This document shows, piece after piece, positions 35,670 through 48,380 of a stretch of DNA of 64,000 bases. How positions within the stretch are numbered: position 1 is the stretch's first letter; each line of letters begins with the position of its first letter. The DNA lies in contig NC_058137.1 in the NCBI RefSeq assembly GCF_011075055.1, positions 7,859,463 to 7,923,462 of the forward strand, given 5' to 3'. Below the pieces are notes generated by a model, which saw only the letters and a list, made by a program, of their open reading frames with translations, ran no database searches and was not told the DNA's origin. The position numbers and the translations under genes are program-made. Source of the DNA: Mangifera indica. Taxonomy: Eukaryota > Streptophyta > Magnoliopsida > Sapindales > Anacardiaceae.

Positions 35670-38419
35670 TTTTGACACAATTCTTTGAGTGAAGTGAAGA
35701 ATGATAATGAGAAGCAGGTTCAACATTGCGCCTAGGAGTAGGGTGTGAATGTAACACCCATAGGTACGTCTCGAGGGTAAAATAGTCTTTATGTTTAAGC
35801 TTAATTGTTGTGTGAAGGATTAAATGTGATTTAAAAAGTCAAAGTATGAATTTTGAGTGACACACAACCGTGCACATGTGTCATTGTTACGTCAATCGGA
35901 TAAGTTTATTCTGCATAAAATTCCAATTTAAGTGACACACGGTCGTATGCCTTCGACACATGCCTGTGTGTGTTGAATGCAAATTCAATTTTATGAAAGA
36001 CATGATGACTACATTTTAGGGATTTTTATCCCTAATCAAATGCACTCACTGTTCAGAGAGAGAAAATTCAAGTTAGAACTTTTGGTTTTCATTTGGTAGC
36101 TCTGACGATATTTCTTGGCAACCTGATTAATGACAATTCTAGAAAGAAGAGGTTTTACTTATAGATATCCTTGGAATCTTGATGATTACTAGTTTAGAAT
36201 GATGAGTTAATGATTGAATGCAAGTTTTAGATATATATACAAGCACATACTTTGATGAAGCAACTTCATATGTGATAAGTTCATATTCTTGCCTATGCCG
36301 ATGTAATTTATTTTCTTGGTGGTTGTAATAGTTGCTTGATAACCCTATAAAGATGATAGAAACATGGATTATGGATATTCAGTATGTTTGATGATGTTGT
36401 TATGTTTGAATGATTAGATGTGATGATTGGTGATCTGTGTGTTAGAATAAAACTTCTACCATTAGAACCCTTTTCATTCTCTATATAAATTATTAATCAG
36501 ATATTGGTAATTTTGAAGTTAGTAGCATTATGTTGCTTGCTTGTCTGTATGCAAATATGGATAAGATTTCATTTGATTTAAGAAAGGTGCAAAAATAAGG
36601 TCTTTCAACTTGTTTTCTCGAGATGCCATATGGTCGTGTGGTATAGAGTACACAACCATGTACATAAGTTTCAAGAATTCAAGCTAAGTTTTCTGGTGTC
36701 TCAACAATTATGGGACATCATTGACCTATTAGCAGTCAACTAGGACACGTGGGTTTTCTGTGTGTAGTTTTAGCACAATCGTAAGTGGGAAAGAAATAAT
36801 TGAAATACCTCTACAAAGTGACATAGTTAAACTAAGTTTAAAAGAGAAAATAAAATAAATATCTGAAGGGGCAAACGCCTATGTGAATCAGGATACACGC
36901 CCATGTATATATCAATAGTAACACATGAGAAGAAGCCATGGGGAGGTGGTTGTGTGTGAGTAAAGTAAAGAGACACACCCTCATGTGTTAAGATATACAC
37001 GTATGTGCATTTAAGGCAGAAGAAAGAAAATAGCAAAAGAACTAAGGTAGAGAGATAAGACATCCCAAGTGATAATACAAACATTTCAGGTATGCAGTAG
37101 TACCTTACATGCCTAAGAGTTTAGTTATAAAATGGCACGAGATACATTTTTAGATGGAAGCAAGAGCGAGCCAAAGTTAGTTAAGGCTCGAGATACATGC
37201 ATGCTAGACATAATACCATGAGTATACATTCCCTACACCACCTACAATAAGAAACCATACCTATAATAGAGTACTTGCTAGTAGTAAAGCCCAATTGAGA
37301 TACAGTCTTATTGAAGTTGAACAAAGAGATAGCTCATAAGGCTAAGGTGTTAAATCTCTGTATTAGATCCAAACCAATTGACCTAGTATACAATTTCAAT
37401 TACAGTTTTCAGAATCAAATATTTTCACTAAGTTTAGTATGGTCACAGCATATAGGAATCCAAGGGAATAGTTCTTTAGTAACCGAGTGGGACATAATTC
37501 GACCTAAGAGTTATAGTATATAGTCTAATTATTCTCTAAAGTACAGTAGAAGCACAAAGATAGTGTATAGGACCTACCATAATCCACAAAGGAGTTTAAT
37601 ACTAAATCTAAATGATAAAGTTAGTATGGATCTAGATTAAGGGCATTTTGGAGATTTCAGTAAAAACTATTAGTATAGTCTCCTACTTACTGAGTGTTTT
37701 ATCTCTCACTCTCTTACTTTTATGTATGCAGATACAGGTAATTGTAACGATTAGAGGATGAGTTATGGTTAGCAAGCATAAAGCCACAAGGGCATTATAA
37801 TCATTTCAGTTTTACCAATTTTATTTCATTATGATTTCATTTATAAATTTTACTATACACACATTATAGACTTCAAATTTTATTTTAAGGAGTAGACATC
37901 TTTTGTACACTTCTAACATACTTTTACATTGAGAGTATTTTGGTCATTTTTAGATATTAATAAATGAAGTTCATTCAAAGTTTTTATAACAGTTTATTTA
38001 TGAGTATTAAAATGTTTTGAAAGTCAAGCATGCTCAATTTAGTCAATTTAATAGCATCTTCCTCTGGAGAGCAATACTTCTAGAAGGGGGTGTTACAATG
38101 AGGAGCTAAACATTGAGTTCCTAGGAGTTTCTTTGATTGTTTAAACCTGCTCCAAAATCTCCAAAACCTTTTTCATGGAAAGGCAGCATTTAGGATCTAC
38201 CTCTAGGCATTTTAGAGCAAGTTGTGTTATATGATGTGCTACCTCCCCTTTATTTGTGCACCATTATGTTCTTCACCTTATTTTTTCTGAGAAAGCATTG
38301 GTTTCATCTAATCAACCAAATTTTGCTCACCACTAAGGTGTTTTGCATCAAGTGCCTTTAAACCTATCAATATTTGGAGCAACACAACCCTAAAGCCATA
38401 TACATCATTTTTTGCACAA
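35670..38419 (-). pseudogene. K4: last-exon relic of an RLCK-VII gene, split by a solo LTR
   Basis: 38107-38419 aligns with exon 6 of K5 (44080-44401): subdomains from ...MLLKILIGLKA to the RPSMKEV-like region and the bipartite tail. It has an in-frame stop where K5 reads EQVEAIK and a deletion of about 20 bp near 38250. The tail coding segment continues at 35670-35749 after the solo LTR (35750-38097). Exons 1-5 are not found. The tail is of the long K5/K6 type, which places K4 with that subclade. Confidence 0.85.
35750..38097 (+). mobile_element. Solo LTR, Tekay/Del-like Ty3/Gypsy type
   Basis: Starts TGTAACACCC and ends GGGTGTTACA, the ends typical of long LTRs of Tekay/Del chromoviruses. 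It contains several cacacggtcgtatg / acacgcccatgta type words, characteristic of this LTR class. Flanks gtgaa and atgag agree at three of five bases, a decayed duplication. No primer site or coding region follows: the DNA resumes as the K4 exon, so this is a solo LTR of about 2.35 kb. Confidence 0.8.
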
Positions 38420-38529
38420 ATTTGTGCATCACACAAACTTTGACCGACAAATAATTGGTCAACCTCTGATTGGCCAAAGATTTGTCTTCTTCCGATAGGC
38501 TGAAGGGCATATCTATATGCGAGGTTGAC

Positions 38530-38805
38530 TGAAGAATAGTCGCTAAAGAAGGAAAGAAAAAAAATGAAACCCTAGAAGGGAAATTGTCACTTTTCAAATT
38601 TTAGATTGAGAAAAATTGTTAGTTTTTAAACATAGGAGAAAATATAATAATTTTTTTATTTTTTAATAATTTTAGCTAAATAACATTTTTACTTTTAACT
38701 CTAAGAGTGAATTTTAATAGAAAGGTAAATATTTGAGTGTTCGAATATTAGCGGATATGAGTTTGGGTTTTTACTAAACCTTGGGTGGGAATAAGTCTTT
38801 TGGCC
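38530..38805. mobile_element. 5'-truncated Mutator-like copy E7
   Basis: Matches the right arm of the long-TIR family: gaaaccctagaagggaaatt, then tttactaaaccttgggtggg and an end reading aataagtcttttggcc. No left end is found. It lies immediately upstream of the K4 relic exon. Confidence 0.65.
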
Positions 38806-40036
38806 TTAAAAGTTATGCATAATTTGGGCATGATGCAATTGTTGCATGAAACTCTTTTTTTTTTTTTATGCATAAATGATAATATGTGATGTTCTTGATG
38901 ATAAATGCACATTTGATGTGTATATTAAAGTTGCAATTTGGTCAAGTACAAGTCATGATGTAATTGGGCATTATATCCATGAAATGCTTTTTAAAGTAAT
39001 TAGTGTATTTTTAAAAAAAATAAAACTATATGCACCCACTTTGGGTACATAAATATATACACACTTATATATATATCATCACACGATTAGATGATTTTGA
39101 ATTAAAGATAAAGTAATATCTAATCATGAGATGACATATATAAGTGTATATATATTTGTGTATCCAAAGTGAGTATATATAATATTACTCTTTTAAAAGA
39201 TTATGCATATGTTTCAAAGGCTCAATTTGGGTCATATAAGTGTTTTATGCATTTTTGATTGAAAAATGCTGGTTGTCTACAAGCCTAATTCATGTGATTG
39301 ATTTGAAGGATGCATAATAGTTCATGAAAGATACGCACATTACATGATAATGGTGATTAATTGTAAAAGGTACATATACAATTAGTCTCATTTAATGATG
39401 ATCAAGTAAGAGACAATTGTTTATATGGATTAATGGTATATGAAATGTAATACATTGATATTATATTTTAGGGTTTGTAAAATTATGCATGTACTCTTTT
39501 ATAGTCATAAACAACTATAAGTAATTGCTACTGAAGAAAAATATTTTATATATTTACATTATATGCATCATAATATTTATTTATGAATCTTTGAATATAT
39601 ATTATTTACATTAGTTTATATAGTTTATTTTAAAATCTTGCCTAATATTTATTAATATTATGAAATGTTTATTAAGATGAATGAATATATATTAGGGATG
39701 ATTATGGGTGATATTTGAAATTTCCAATTTATTCAAATGGCATCTAATTTTCTTTCGGAAAATGGTTTGTAATAATTATTTGCTTATTTATGTCATTCGA
39801 GCCTACACGCCTATGATTCATAATGCAATGTTTAGATCAAATGAAAGGATGGAGATCCACAGAGCCACCAGATGGGATTCAAAGAAGAATATTAGAACTA
39901 GGATTTTAGTTTGTCACATTAGGATGTATTTTCGAAAACCCTATAATCATCCAATTAGGATTTATATTTTATGGATGCATGTGTGGTTTGGATATTATAA
40001 TATGTAAGATGTAAAACATTATTAACTAAAAGGTTA
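38806..40036. other. Non-coding region with a foldback MITE
   Basis: AT-rich, with repeated atgcat-type words. A 99-aa open frame at 39708-40007 has no recognisable motif and is probably chance or a decayed repeat. The MITE at 39027-39185 is listed separately. Confidence 0.45.
39027..39185. mobile_element. Short foldback MITE
   Basis: Arms of about 65 bp: tatatgcacccactttgggt on the left pairs with tatatactcactttggatac read from the right on the other strand. They continue through a tatcatcacacgattagat-type inner arm and enclose a short gattttgaattaaagat loop. Flanks are too AT-rich to read a duplication safely. Confidence 0.75.
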
Positions 40037-40045
40037 AACCTAAAA

Positions 40046-40774
40046 CGCCAAAGGACTATTTCCCACCCAAGGTATGCGGATTTTCTAAATTTCTCCCGTT
40101 AACTTTGAAAATCTTATTTACCAACTCATAGGCTATTAAAATTAACTGAGTCTATTAGTTATAGCATTTCTCCCTCTAAACCCTAAAATTTAATAATTTC
40201 TCCCAACCTAAGTTTTAAAAAACAGTAGTTTCCCCCTTAGGGTTTCCAATTTTCATATTCAAAAAAACGGTGTCGTTTCTTCCTCTCTGGTGACCTCTAG
40301 GTGATGCCTCTTCCTCTTTGACGCAACCTCCTTTCGACGGTGTTTTTGGGCATGGTCGTCTTCATCTCTGATGAAGACCTCCTTTTCGTCTCAATAAAAG
40401 TGACTAGTCTTCGTCAACAACCATGCCCAGAAGAACCGTCAAAAGGAAGCCACATCAAAGAGGAAGAGGCATTGACTAGAGGTCACCAAAAAGGAAGAAA
40501 TGGTGCCGAAAAATTGAATCTGAAAAATTGAAAACCCTAGGGGGAAGATGTTGTTTTTTTAAAACTTGGGTTGAGGAAAATTATTAGTTTTTAGGGTTTA
40601 GGGGGAAAAATAAAGTCAAATTTAAGTTTATTTTTAATAATACAAATAAAATGATGATTTTACCTTTGAAACCGTTAATTTTAACCACCCACAGGTAAGT
40701 AAATAGGATTTTCAAAGTTAACGGGGAAAAACTTGGGAAAATAGCATACCTTGGGTGGGAATAGTCCTTTGGCC
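40046..40774. mobile_element. Long-TIR Mutator-like (foldback) element E3
   Basis: A 9-bp perfect duplication aacctaaaa (40037-40045, 40775-40783). Ends read gccaaaggactatttccca and, from the right, ggccaaaggactattcccac. The whole 729 bp is one giant inverted repeat: for example gatgcctcttcctctttgac (near 40303) pairs with gtcaaagaggaagaggcat-like sequence near 40455, and gggcatggt pairs with accatgccc at the centre. No transposase. Confidence 0.93.
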
Positions 40775-40783
40775 AACCTAAAA

Positions 40784-41607
40784 TCTCCCAAAAAGGTTAT
40801 TGAATCTAGATCTTCTATCGTAGGTCAGTTAATTCTTTATCATACAGATGAGTATCCTAAAATTTATATTATGTGAGGGATACCATTCTTTATGACAAGG
40901 AATTAATCGTCCGGTTATTTGATAATAATTTTCATTGTGCCTAAAATTCTAATATATGAGGGTATAATGGGAATGCTATTTTAGAAAGCATGACAAGTTG
41001 GATTTAACTAGTCTAAGGTGCAAAGATTTTTATTATGTCAGACATCCAAAGCTAAAGGTTAGCTTTTACAGATCATAGCTTATATAAAGATATAAAAGGA
41101 AGTAATTTCCTACTTATCAATTTTAAGTAAACCAAGATTTCTATTATGTGGGGTTTAATTAAAATTAGTAAGAAATTGATTCTCTATTAGAAATTTTATC
41201 TAACAAAATTTCTTGATCCTATCCGACAGGGTATAAGATTCGAATAATTTAATGAGAGCTAATATGACAAGTTTATTTAAGGTTTAAATTAACAAAATTT
41301 AATTTTCTTTGCAGTCTCTCTTTTATATTGTAATAATCAAAAATGGCCAACAACATTTTGTTATGCACTTTGGATAATAACATTTTAATTGGACCAAACT
41401 TTAAGAATTGGCTAAGAAATTCATGTATAGTATATTTTAGTAGCATTTTACCCTGAAGGATAAGATATTCGGGGCGGAGTGTTGTAATGAGATATATTAA
41501 ATCTAAAATACACTTTCATGTAAATGAAGACTTGCCATTGTCTAAGGACATTCAAACTTTTTGACATAATTTATCGATAAACTGTGTATACTTATAATGA
41601 ATACTAG
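40784..41607. other. Non-coding region, nothing recognised
   Basis: No gene or clear mobile element, except the last about 120 bp, which belong to the duplicated kinase spacer. Confidence 0.45.
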
Positions 41608-43555
41608 TGTCACACCCACAAGTACGTACTAAGAGTATTTTAGTCTTTTCTTGTTGTGAATAGATTTATGTATATGTGTTTTGTATAAAGTGCCTTGTAT
41701 ACTCATGCACATCAATCATGTACACTTATGCATGAGCAGTGAAGGGCAAATGGTCATTCTTGCAAGGTGAATGAATTGTCTCAAGTATTAAAGAATGTAT
41801 GATCAGACATGAAGGAGGTGCACGTTCGTACACCCTATAAAGATTAACAGTGCTAGTTGGTCACCATAAGCCCTCGAGTATAAGGAGATGTAAGGTCATG
41901 CATGATATTTGAATTTTGGATAAGCACGTTTTAGGTGATCACGGGACAAGATTTTTGCCACAAAACTGTCTAGATAACTGTGCATAAAAATTTCACAGTC
42001 GTACACACCGTAAGAAAAATATGATGTAGATGTGCATGCATGCACGCCCGTAAAGTTGTATAAAAAGGTAGCATACAGACATGCATTATAGATTGCACAC
42101 CTGTACATAGAGTATTAGGACACATGACCATTTGTTGGAGGAGTGCATGGTTGTGATGATGTGGATTCATTTGATAGACATTAGAGGACCGTTAGTCATT
42201 GTTACAATGCACAGTTGTGACTCAAGGAGTGTACACCCTTGCATAACCTTTAAGGTGAATAGGTGTGCAAGGTCAATCACACCCATACACGAGAGGCAAA
42301 TTACAATATTACCCATATATTGTGTGCTAGAATAAGGAAGAGATTAGAGCAACATAATTAAAGGAAAATTAAGGGATTAGCAAGTCAAAGGTGTCTGACT
42401 ATGTAAAAGATGGCATAGTTCATAGTCGAATTTAGAAAAAGTGAAGAAAATTGAGGAAATGGTTATGTACATCAAATTAGCCACCAACTATGTGCAATGC
42501 AATTTAAAATAGGTGAAAGCATTTAGTTGTAGCTTGATACCCATGAGATATTTTATGCATTCGGTGCCAAGGCACATAATAATTCACTTATATTCAAGTG
42601 TGCATGGAAAGGGAGAATTGCACTAGATTATTCCTCACGTAGTTAGCAAGTTGTTTCATGTATGCACTCATGGTCAAGGTCATTTAAGGATGGTTTTTAG
42701 TTAGTAGTCTTATAGCTATGAGTTTATAAAAAAGGGAAGGACTGCCACCAAAAGCCTCATATGACCAAGTTGTTGACACTTAGTCAACCTTAAACCCAAT
42801 TGATATTATGTTGTGTGTACTAGTAGTAGACATCTAGGATATTGTTCGAATAAGCCTTCATAGGGTACTCAAGATGCCCAAGATCAGGAGTTAGGTATTT
42901 GATCAATACCATGATCTTAGGACTAGTCATCTGGGATGATAATACCTATAGAGGAAAGACATATGAAATATTGTAAATTAACTGGATAGGCATCTAGGAT
43001 GCCAAAAAATATTCAAGAGTATATTGCACATATTTATAAGAGCACAATTTTACTTTTAAATGTATGTTTATTTTTTATTGTGATTGAGGTGTTCGGATAA
43101 GTTGTCTACTTACTGAGTGTTATAACACTCACATGTTCCTCTATAAGGTTTTAAAGGTAGGCAAGGTTAGTAGCAAAGCATGTGGATCACTAGTGGATCA
43201 ACTTGAGGAGCACTTGCATAAGGAGAGGCACTAGCGATATGTCTACTTTTATTTTGTTTCAGTTTTGACCATATATTTTATATTTTGGTTTTCATACTCA
43301 AGTTTTGTGTGCACATTGCAATTCTGGAGTGTTGATGTACTTTCAGATTGAGATTTGTGTTTTATGAGATGATGGATTTGAAGATTTCCAATTAATATTG
43401 TTAAACACCTTTTTGCACGTTATTTAAGGTACTTATATCATGTCATATGTTTAAGTTAATTTTACAGTATGTATCTTAAGTTAGAGATTTAAATCAACAT
43501 ATCTCTTTCTATCTATATTTTCTATGAAGGTATTTATCTAAAAACAGGTATTATA
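41608..43555 (+). mobile_element. Second solo LTR, Tekay/Del-like
   Basis: Starts TGTCACACCC and ends ggtattata. Flanks are actag (41603-41607) and actaa (43556-43560), a 4/5 target duplication. It shares its plan with 35750-38097: the start tacgtact..gagtattttagtc, words of the gcacgcccgtaaag type, and ttactgagtgttataacact near the 3' part. No internal region is attached. Confidence 0.75.
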
Positions 43556-43560
43556 ACTAA

Positions 43561-43979
43561 TAGATGATAATGACAATATATCATCATATAATTAAATGAT
43601 TTTAAATTATTAATATAGTAACACCCAATTAAATGATGACTCATCATCAATGATCTCTAATTTAGTATTTATTATAAGTATACATAGCATTGCTTCAGAC
43701 ATTGTTTACTACCTTTTCTTCTCTATGCCATTACACAAATAAATAAAGCAGATATTTTGACCGGTAAAGTTATCTCCAAAACATTCACATTTATATCAGA
43801 CAACAATTTTTTTCTACTCATACATTTCTGCCATGTAAATTTAGTGTAATCCAAATAAACAACGGAAAAAATTGAAGGTTGATAAAGTATCAACTTCTTT
43901 TAAGGCACACATGCTTTTGTGTCAATGTAGAAGTTTGAATTCTGTATTGTTGATCTTCAGGTGTGATTCAAATTCCAGC
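43561..43979. other. K5 downstream flank
   Basis: Non-coding duplicated spacer, homologous to 35270-35669. It contains the AT-rich imperfect inverted repeat around 43575-43700. Confidence 0.5.
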
Positions 43980-46412
43980 TCATGTTTTGACACGGTGCTT
44001 CGAGTGAAGTGGAGAACGATGATGAGAAACAGGTTCAGCATTGCGCCGGGGAGTAGGGCGCGAAGAGCTAAACACTGAGTTCCTAGGAATTTCTTTAATT
44101 GCTTCAACCTGCTCCAAAATCTCCACAACTTCTTTCATGGAGGGGCGGCGTTTAGGATCTGCCTCTAGACATTTTAGAGCAAGCTGTGCTGTCTTATGCA
44201 CTGCCTTGGTTGAATATTGCCCCTCTATCCGTGCATCCATTATGTTTTTCAGCTTCTTTTTCTGAGAGAGCATTGGCTTCATCCAATCAACCAAATTTTG
44301 TTGTCCGTTGGGGCGCTTTGTATCAAATGCCCTTAAACCTGTCAACATTTCAAGCAGCACCACCCCAAAGCCATATACATCACTCTTCACATACAAATGA
44401 CCTGGTGTTGTGTATAATGATGAAATACCGAGTTAATCAATTTTATTTGACCAAAAAAACTTAATTTTCACTATACTTAACCAAAAAAACAAACATAAAC
44501 ATCCAAATTCTTAAACAAGTAAGTACCTGTTGCAATATATTCCGGGGCAGCATAACCATATGTGCCCATAATCCTGGTTGTGATATGGGACTCTCCAACA
44601 GCAGGCCCCAATTTTGCCAAGCCAAAATCCGCTATTTTCGCATTGAAGTACTGTAAAAGAATACAACATAAGGAACAAACAATGCTGTTAAAATACTCAT
44701 ATAAGGTAATATCATCTAATCAATGCATGCATATTTTCTATAAAGCAACACAGCATTGATTCTTTTACTCCCGTTGTAAGACTGGAAAACTAAGGCCAGA
44801 AAATTTGTCAACAACAAGATGCCAAGCTACTTTCTGTTTCAGATATGTTTTAATGGAGGAAACCTAGTCTATTTCAATCCAACTCAATTTCCAAGCTAAA
44901 ATAATCATGAAACAAAGAAGGGAAAAAAGAAATGTAGAATTTTGACTGCCGCATCATTCTGAAATATCTACCAAATTTCAAATTCCACTTTTTCTAAGTT
45001 TTTACTTTTAACACTAAATAGACTAAGATAAAAGTGCAGGAATCAGATCAAAACCAACCCCATCAAGCAGTATGTTGGAAGCCTTGAAATCTCGATAAAT
45101 GACTTTCTCCTCTGAAGTATGTAGAAAAGCAAGTCCTCGAGCTGCTCCAATGGCAATTTTTATCCGAATGTCCCAAGATAGTGGTTCAATGGAAGGATTT
45201 CCTGCACAACAAAACAATCCAACAGTCAATACCATAATCCAAGAATGCACATTTTTTCTTTTTTAAGCTTTGTGTTTCATTTGCTTGACTTCTTACTTCT
45301 GAAAAGATGATTTTCTAAGCTTCCCTTCTGCATAAATTCATACACAAGGAGCAGCTCTTTATCCTCCCAACAGTATCCCAATAGCTTGACAAGGTTGGGA
45401 TGAGAAATTCTTCCTAGAAAGTTAACCTCTGACTGCATAAAAGAAAATAAATTAAATTATCAACAAATTAAGGAGCATATTTAAAACTTATTGTTTAAAG
45501 AAAACTTCTTAAACACAATTTTTATGTCTAATCAAGTTGGACAGTTTCACTGGCCTAGCATTTTGCAGATTAATTGAAGTTAGCAAATATTCTTGAAGGT
45601 AATTGAACTTAAAAAAAGTACATCTCACAAATACAGGCCATGGAATTTTAGCAATGCAGGCAAGTCATGCCTAGTGGGACCTACAACCTTTATCTAAAGC
45701 CCAATCACAGTGGAAAACGATTGAAGGTTGTAGCCAACAACAGAAGCACTTTAATTTACTTTTCTTCTCTGAATTCTTTCAGAAATTCTTCAAAATTCTT
45801 CATATGGGTGATTAGAAATTAAAATAAAAAAAGAAAATTAAAAGAAGAAAAGGTCAAGATGAATACCTGCCATTCTTGAAACCCTTGCATACTTTCTGGG
45901 CTCAATTTCTTGATCGCAACCACCATTCCATTACCACTTTTAGAAGGAGCAAATGTCTTCTCATCAATCCAACCTCTATAAACTTTCCCAAAACCACCTT
46001 CCCCTAACAAAGTATCAGACTTGAAGTTCTTAGTTGCAAGCTTCAAATCTGCAAAACTGAACATTTTCAAGTTTGGTGTATCCAAAATTTGTCCATCTGC
46101 AGTTGCTTCCTCTCCACTTTCATTAACAGCCTCAGAAAATTGACTTCTGTCTAAAGTACTACTACCGGCTGATATCTCTGTAGTGTGGCTGAAATTGTTT
46201 GATACCCCTTAAAATTTCCAAAAAGACTCAGTCAACAAATCATTGTATTAAAGAACAAATAAAACTCAAAATCAAATCTAAACAAAACTAAAAGTTTAAG
46301 GTATTAATTCAAGCATAAATTCAGCACCTGAGCTTGGGGGATTTTGGATGGAGGTGGTACTAGGAGCAGTAGGATCAGCCTTTTTGCGAAAAGATCCCCA
46401 GCAAGTACCCAT
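43980..46412 (-). CDS. K5: RLCK-VII (PBL/PIX-like) serine/threonine protein kinase
   Basis: Six exons on the minus strand: 46412-46328, 46207-45867, 45432-45297, 45201-45059, 44650-44527, 44401-43980. GT-AG junctions are in frame, predicting 416 aa, the longest of the cluster. The N-terminus MGTCWGSF keeps Gly2/Cys4 for lipid anchoring. Kinase landmarks: [16 protein letters not shown] lysine, [79 protein letters not shown]. The tail after VEAIK is Ser/Arg-rich and ends in RVKT. All catalytic residues are present, so it is probably an active kinase at the plasma membrane. Introns are compact (about 80-430 bp). It is the closest paralogue of K6, and both lie in the same duplicated unit. Confidence 0.92.
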
Positions 46413-47109
46413 GTCAAACTTGAGCTGGTTTTGAAAGATGTTTGAAGAACAAAAGTAACATATATAATTTAGGTGGAGTTTGTGTGTCGTGTTGTGGCTT
46501 AATATAAGGCTGAGGTCATTAGGCAAAACAAGACTTTCTTGTAGATAGACTTTTTCCTCCAGTTTACCATGAACCCACTTTCTCGCTTTCATATTTGTAC
46601 TGTATGATCCCTTATCTAACATTAATGCATAAATATCGTGCGTGTTTTATTTTGTTTTATTTTATTTCACCTCTTAGATGTGAACTACGGCAACCTTTAG
46701 CGTTTAAAGACCAGGAAATTACCTGTAGCAGTCAATGCCGTGTTTCTCCGGAACTTTCATCGTGTCCTTGTCACCTTGCCAACTTCATGTGGATAGAGCC
46801 TTGAATAATATTAGAGTATGCCATTGTTTATTTACTCATTTCTTTAGTGAAGCATATTACAATTTCTAAGCTTTGAGTTCTACTGACGAAGACCAAAAAC
46901 AAAACTGTGAAATTGAAGAATCTTTTCGTGAAGCTTAAGACAAACACCACTAATTGTAATTCTGGAGAAATATTTATAAACTAATATGGAACCCATTAGT
47001 TTATTATGTATCATGGTTCCAATTTTTGTCAAAAAGAGTGCTAGATGGAGCTAGCAATTTCAGAACAGTTGACTAGCAAATTCAAGCTCAGCACATCACG
47101 AATAATTTA
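46413..47109. other. K5 upstream region
   Basis: Promoter-side DNA duplicated upstream of K6 (54408-55020), including gtgtttctccggaactttca and the ctaagctttgagttctac stretch. No gene. Confidence 0.5.
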
Positions 47110-48380
47110 GAATAGATTCTGTATTTTATTAAAAGAGAATTGTAAGACATATACTATTATAATCTAATCTAATAAATAATATATCATATTAAAAAAGAAT
47201 AAATTGATTAGAGAAAGTATATACATATAACAAAAATGTATATTCATTTAACACTTCCCACAATTATGGCGGGAGTTTACAGAGTTATAATTGAAGACAC
47301 AAGAAATGAAAACACTCACTAGATAGTCTCTTGGTAAAAATATCTGTAAGTTAAAATATCGTAAAATCATATAGAAAAAAAAGAGTCTTATGAGTAACCA
47401 ACTCATAAATGAAGTGAAGATCAATGTCTATATGTTAAATATGAACTTGAAAGATAGGATTGATGATTATGTGGAGAGCAGATTGATTATTATATAATAT
47501 TAGTTTAGACAAATGGATAGAAACATCGAGCTCACGTAAAAGATATTAGAACCATTGAACACTATCAACTATTACGACTAAGGGCAAAATACTCATACTT
47601 TGACTAATGTGAGACACAAGAACTCCCTTCTTAACAATCCAAAAGACAAGTTTGTGGTCAACAAAAACACAACCATCAATGTTAGATCGTGGAATAGAAA
47701 TATAATAGTTTAATCAGTATCAAAATAAGTTAAAAGATGAAAGTTAGAGTCACAATGAAAGGTAAGGTCATAAAACATATCGAAAAATGTGCTTGCTAGC
47801 ATGCATGTCTCAATGAGTTAGAGTAATCAATTACTAAGCAAATTAATTCACAACAAACGCAATATCATGTGTTGAGACTAAGATACTAAAGACTGTCAAC
47901 TATGCTACAACAAAGCATGGCATCAAGAAATGGTTCAACATCAATGGACTACGATCTCTTGAAGGAGGCAAAAAGTGTGGCATAAGTACAAGTGTCAACC
48001 TGAAAGTGTTATAACAAATCCACCTTTTATCAATACTAAGAAAGATACAAAATGACGGGTTACCACACAACCTCCCTTCAAGAAAAAAGTCAAGTGAGCG
48101 TAAATCTCAATAAACAAAAGTAGAATACAAGGTAGATACAAAATCTATAACAATCAATAGATTAGAGCCAACAACTACCAAATCATCCAGATAAACCAAT
48201 ACAATCATAGTAAAAATGGAATTTATACTATCCATACTCATTAAAAGAAAACTGTACAATTTATACAGTTAGAATATATTCTAATAAAGAATCTTAGTCT
48301 TATAAAAAAGAAATAAACTGATTACAAACAAATAAACAAAGACATATAATCAAGAATGGAAAACATATATTCATTTAACA
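47110..48380 (-). mobile_element. Internally deleted Ty1/Copia element, copy A
   Basis: On the minus strand, two short LTRs begin TGTTAAATGAATATA (at 48380 and 47253). The second is preceded by a polypurine-like gtgggaag. Between them lies only the end of pol: a reverse-transcriptase scrap (the YLDDLVVVGSN region near 48200) and RNase H remains. Gag, protease and integrase are missing, and stops are frequent. The matching copy B shows that the insertion came before the tandem duplication. Confidence 0.75.

Noticed and set aside
39708..40007. A 99-aa open frame
   Set aside because: No motif, AT-rich repeat surroundings, no paralogue. Probably chance.
39708..40036. A tRNA or other structured RNA gene anywhere in the window
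   Set aside because: No convincing cloverleaf or conserved tRNA boxes were noticed by eye on either strand. Primer-binding sites resembling tRNA 3' ends belong to retroelements. This is not a computed scan.
35750..43555. One large LTR retrotransposon bounded by the two LTRs at 35750 and 41608
   Set aside because: The DNA between them starts with the K4 kinase exon rather than a primer site, holds no gag-pol, and each LTR has its own flanking duplication. Two solo LTRs fit better.
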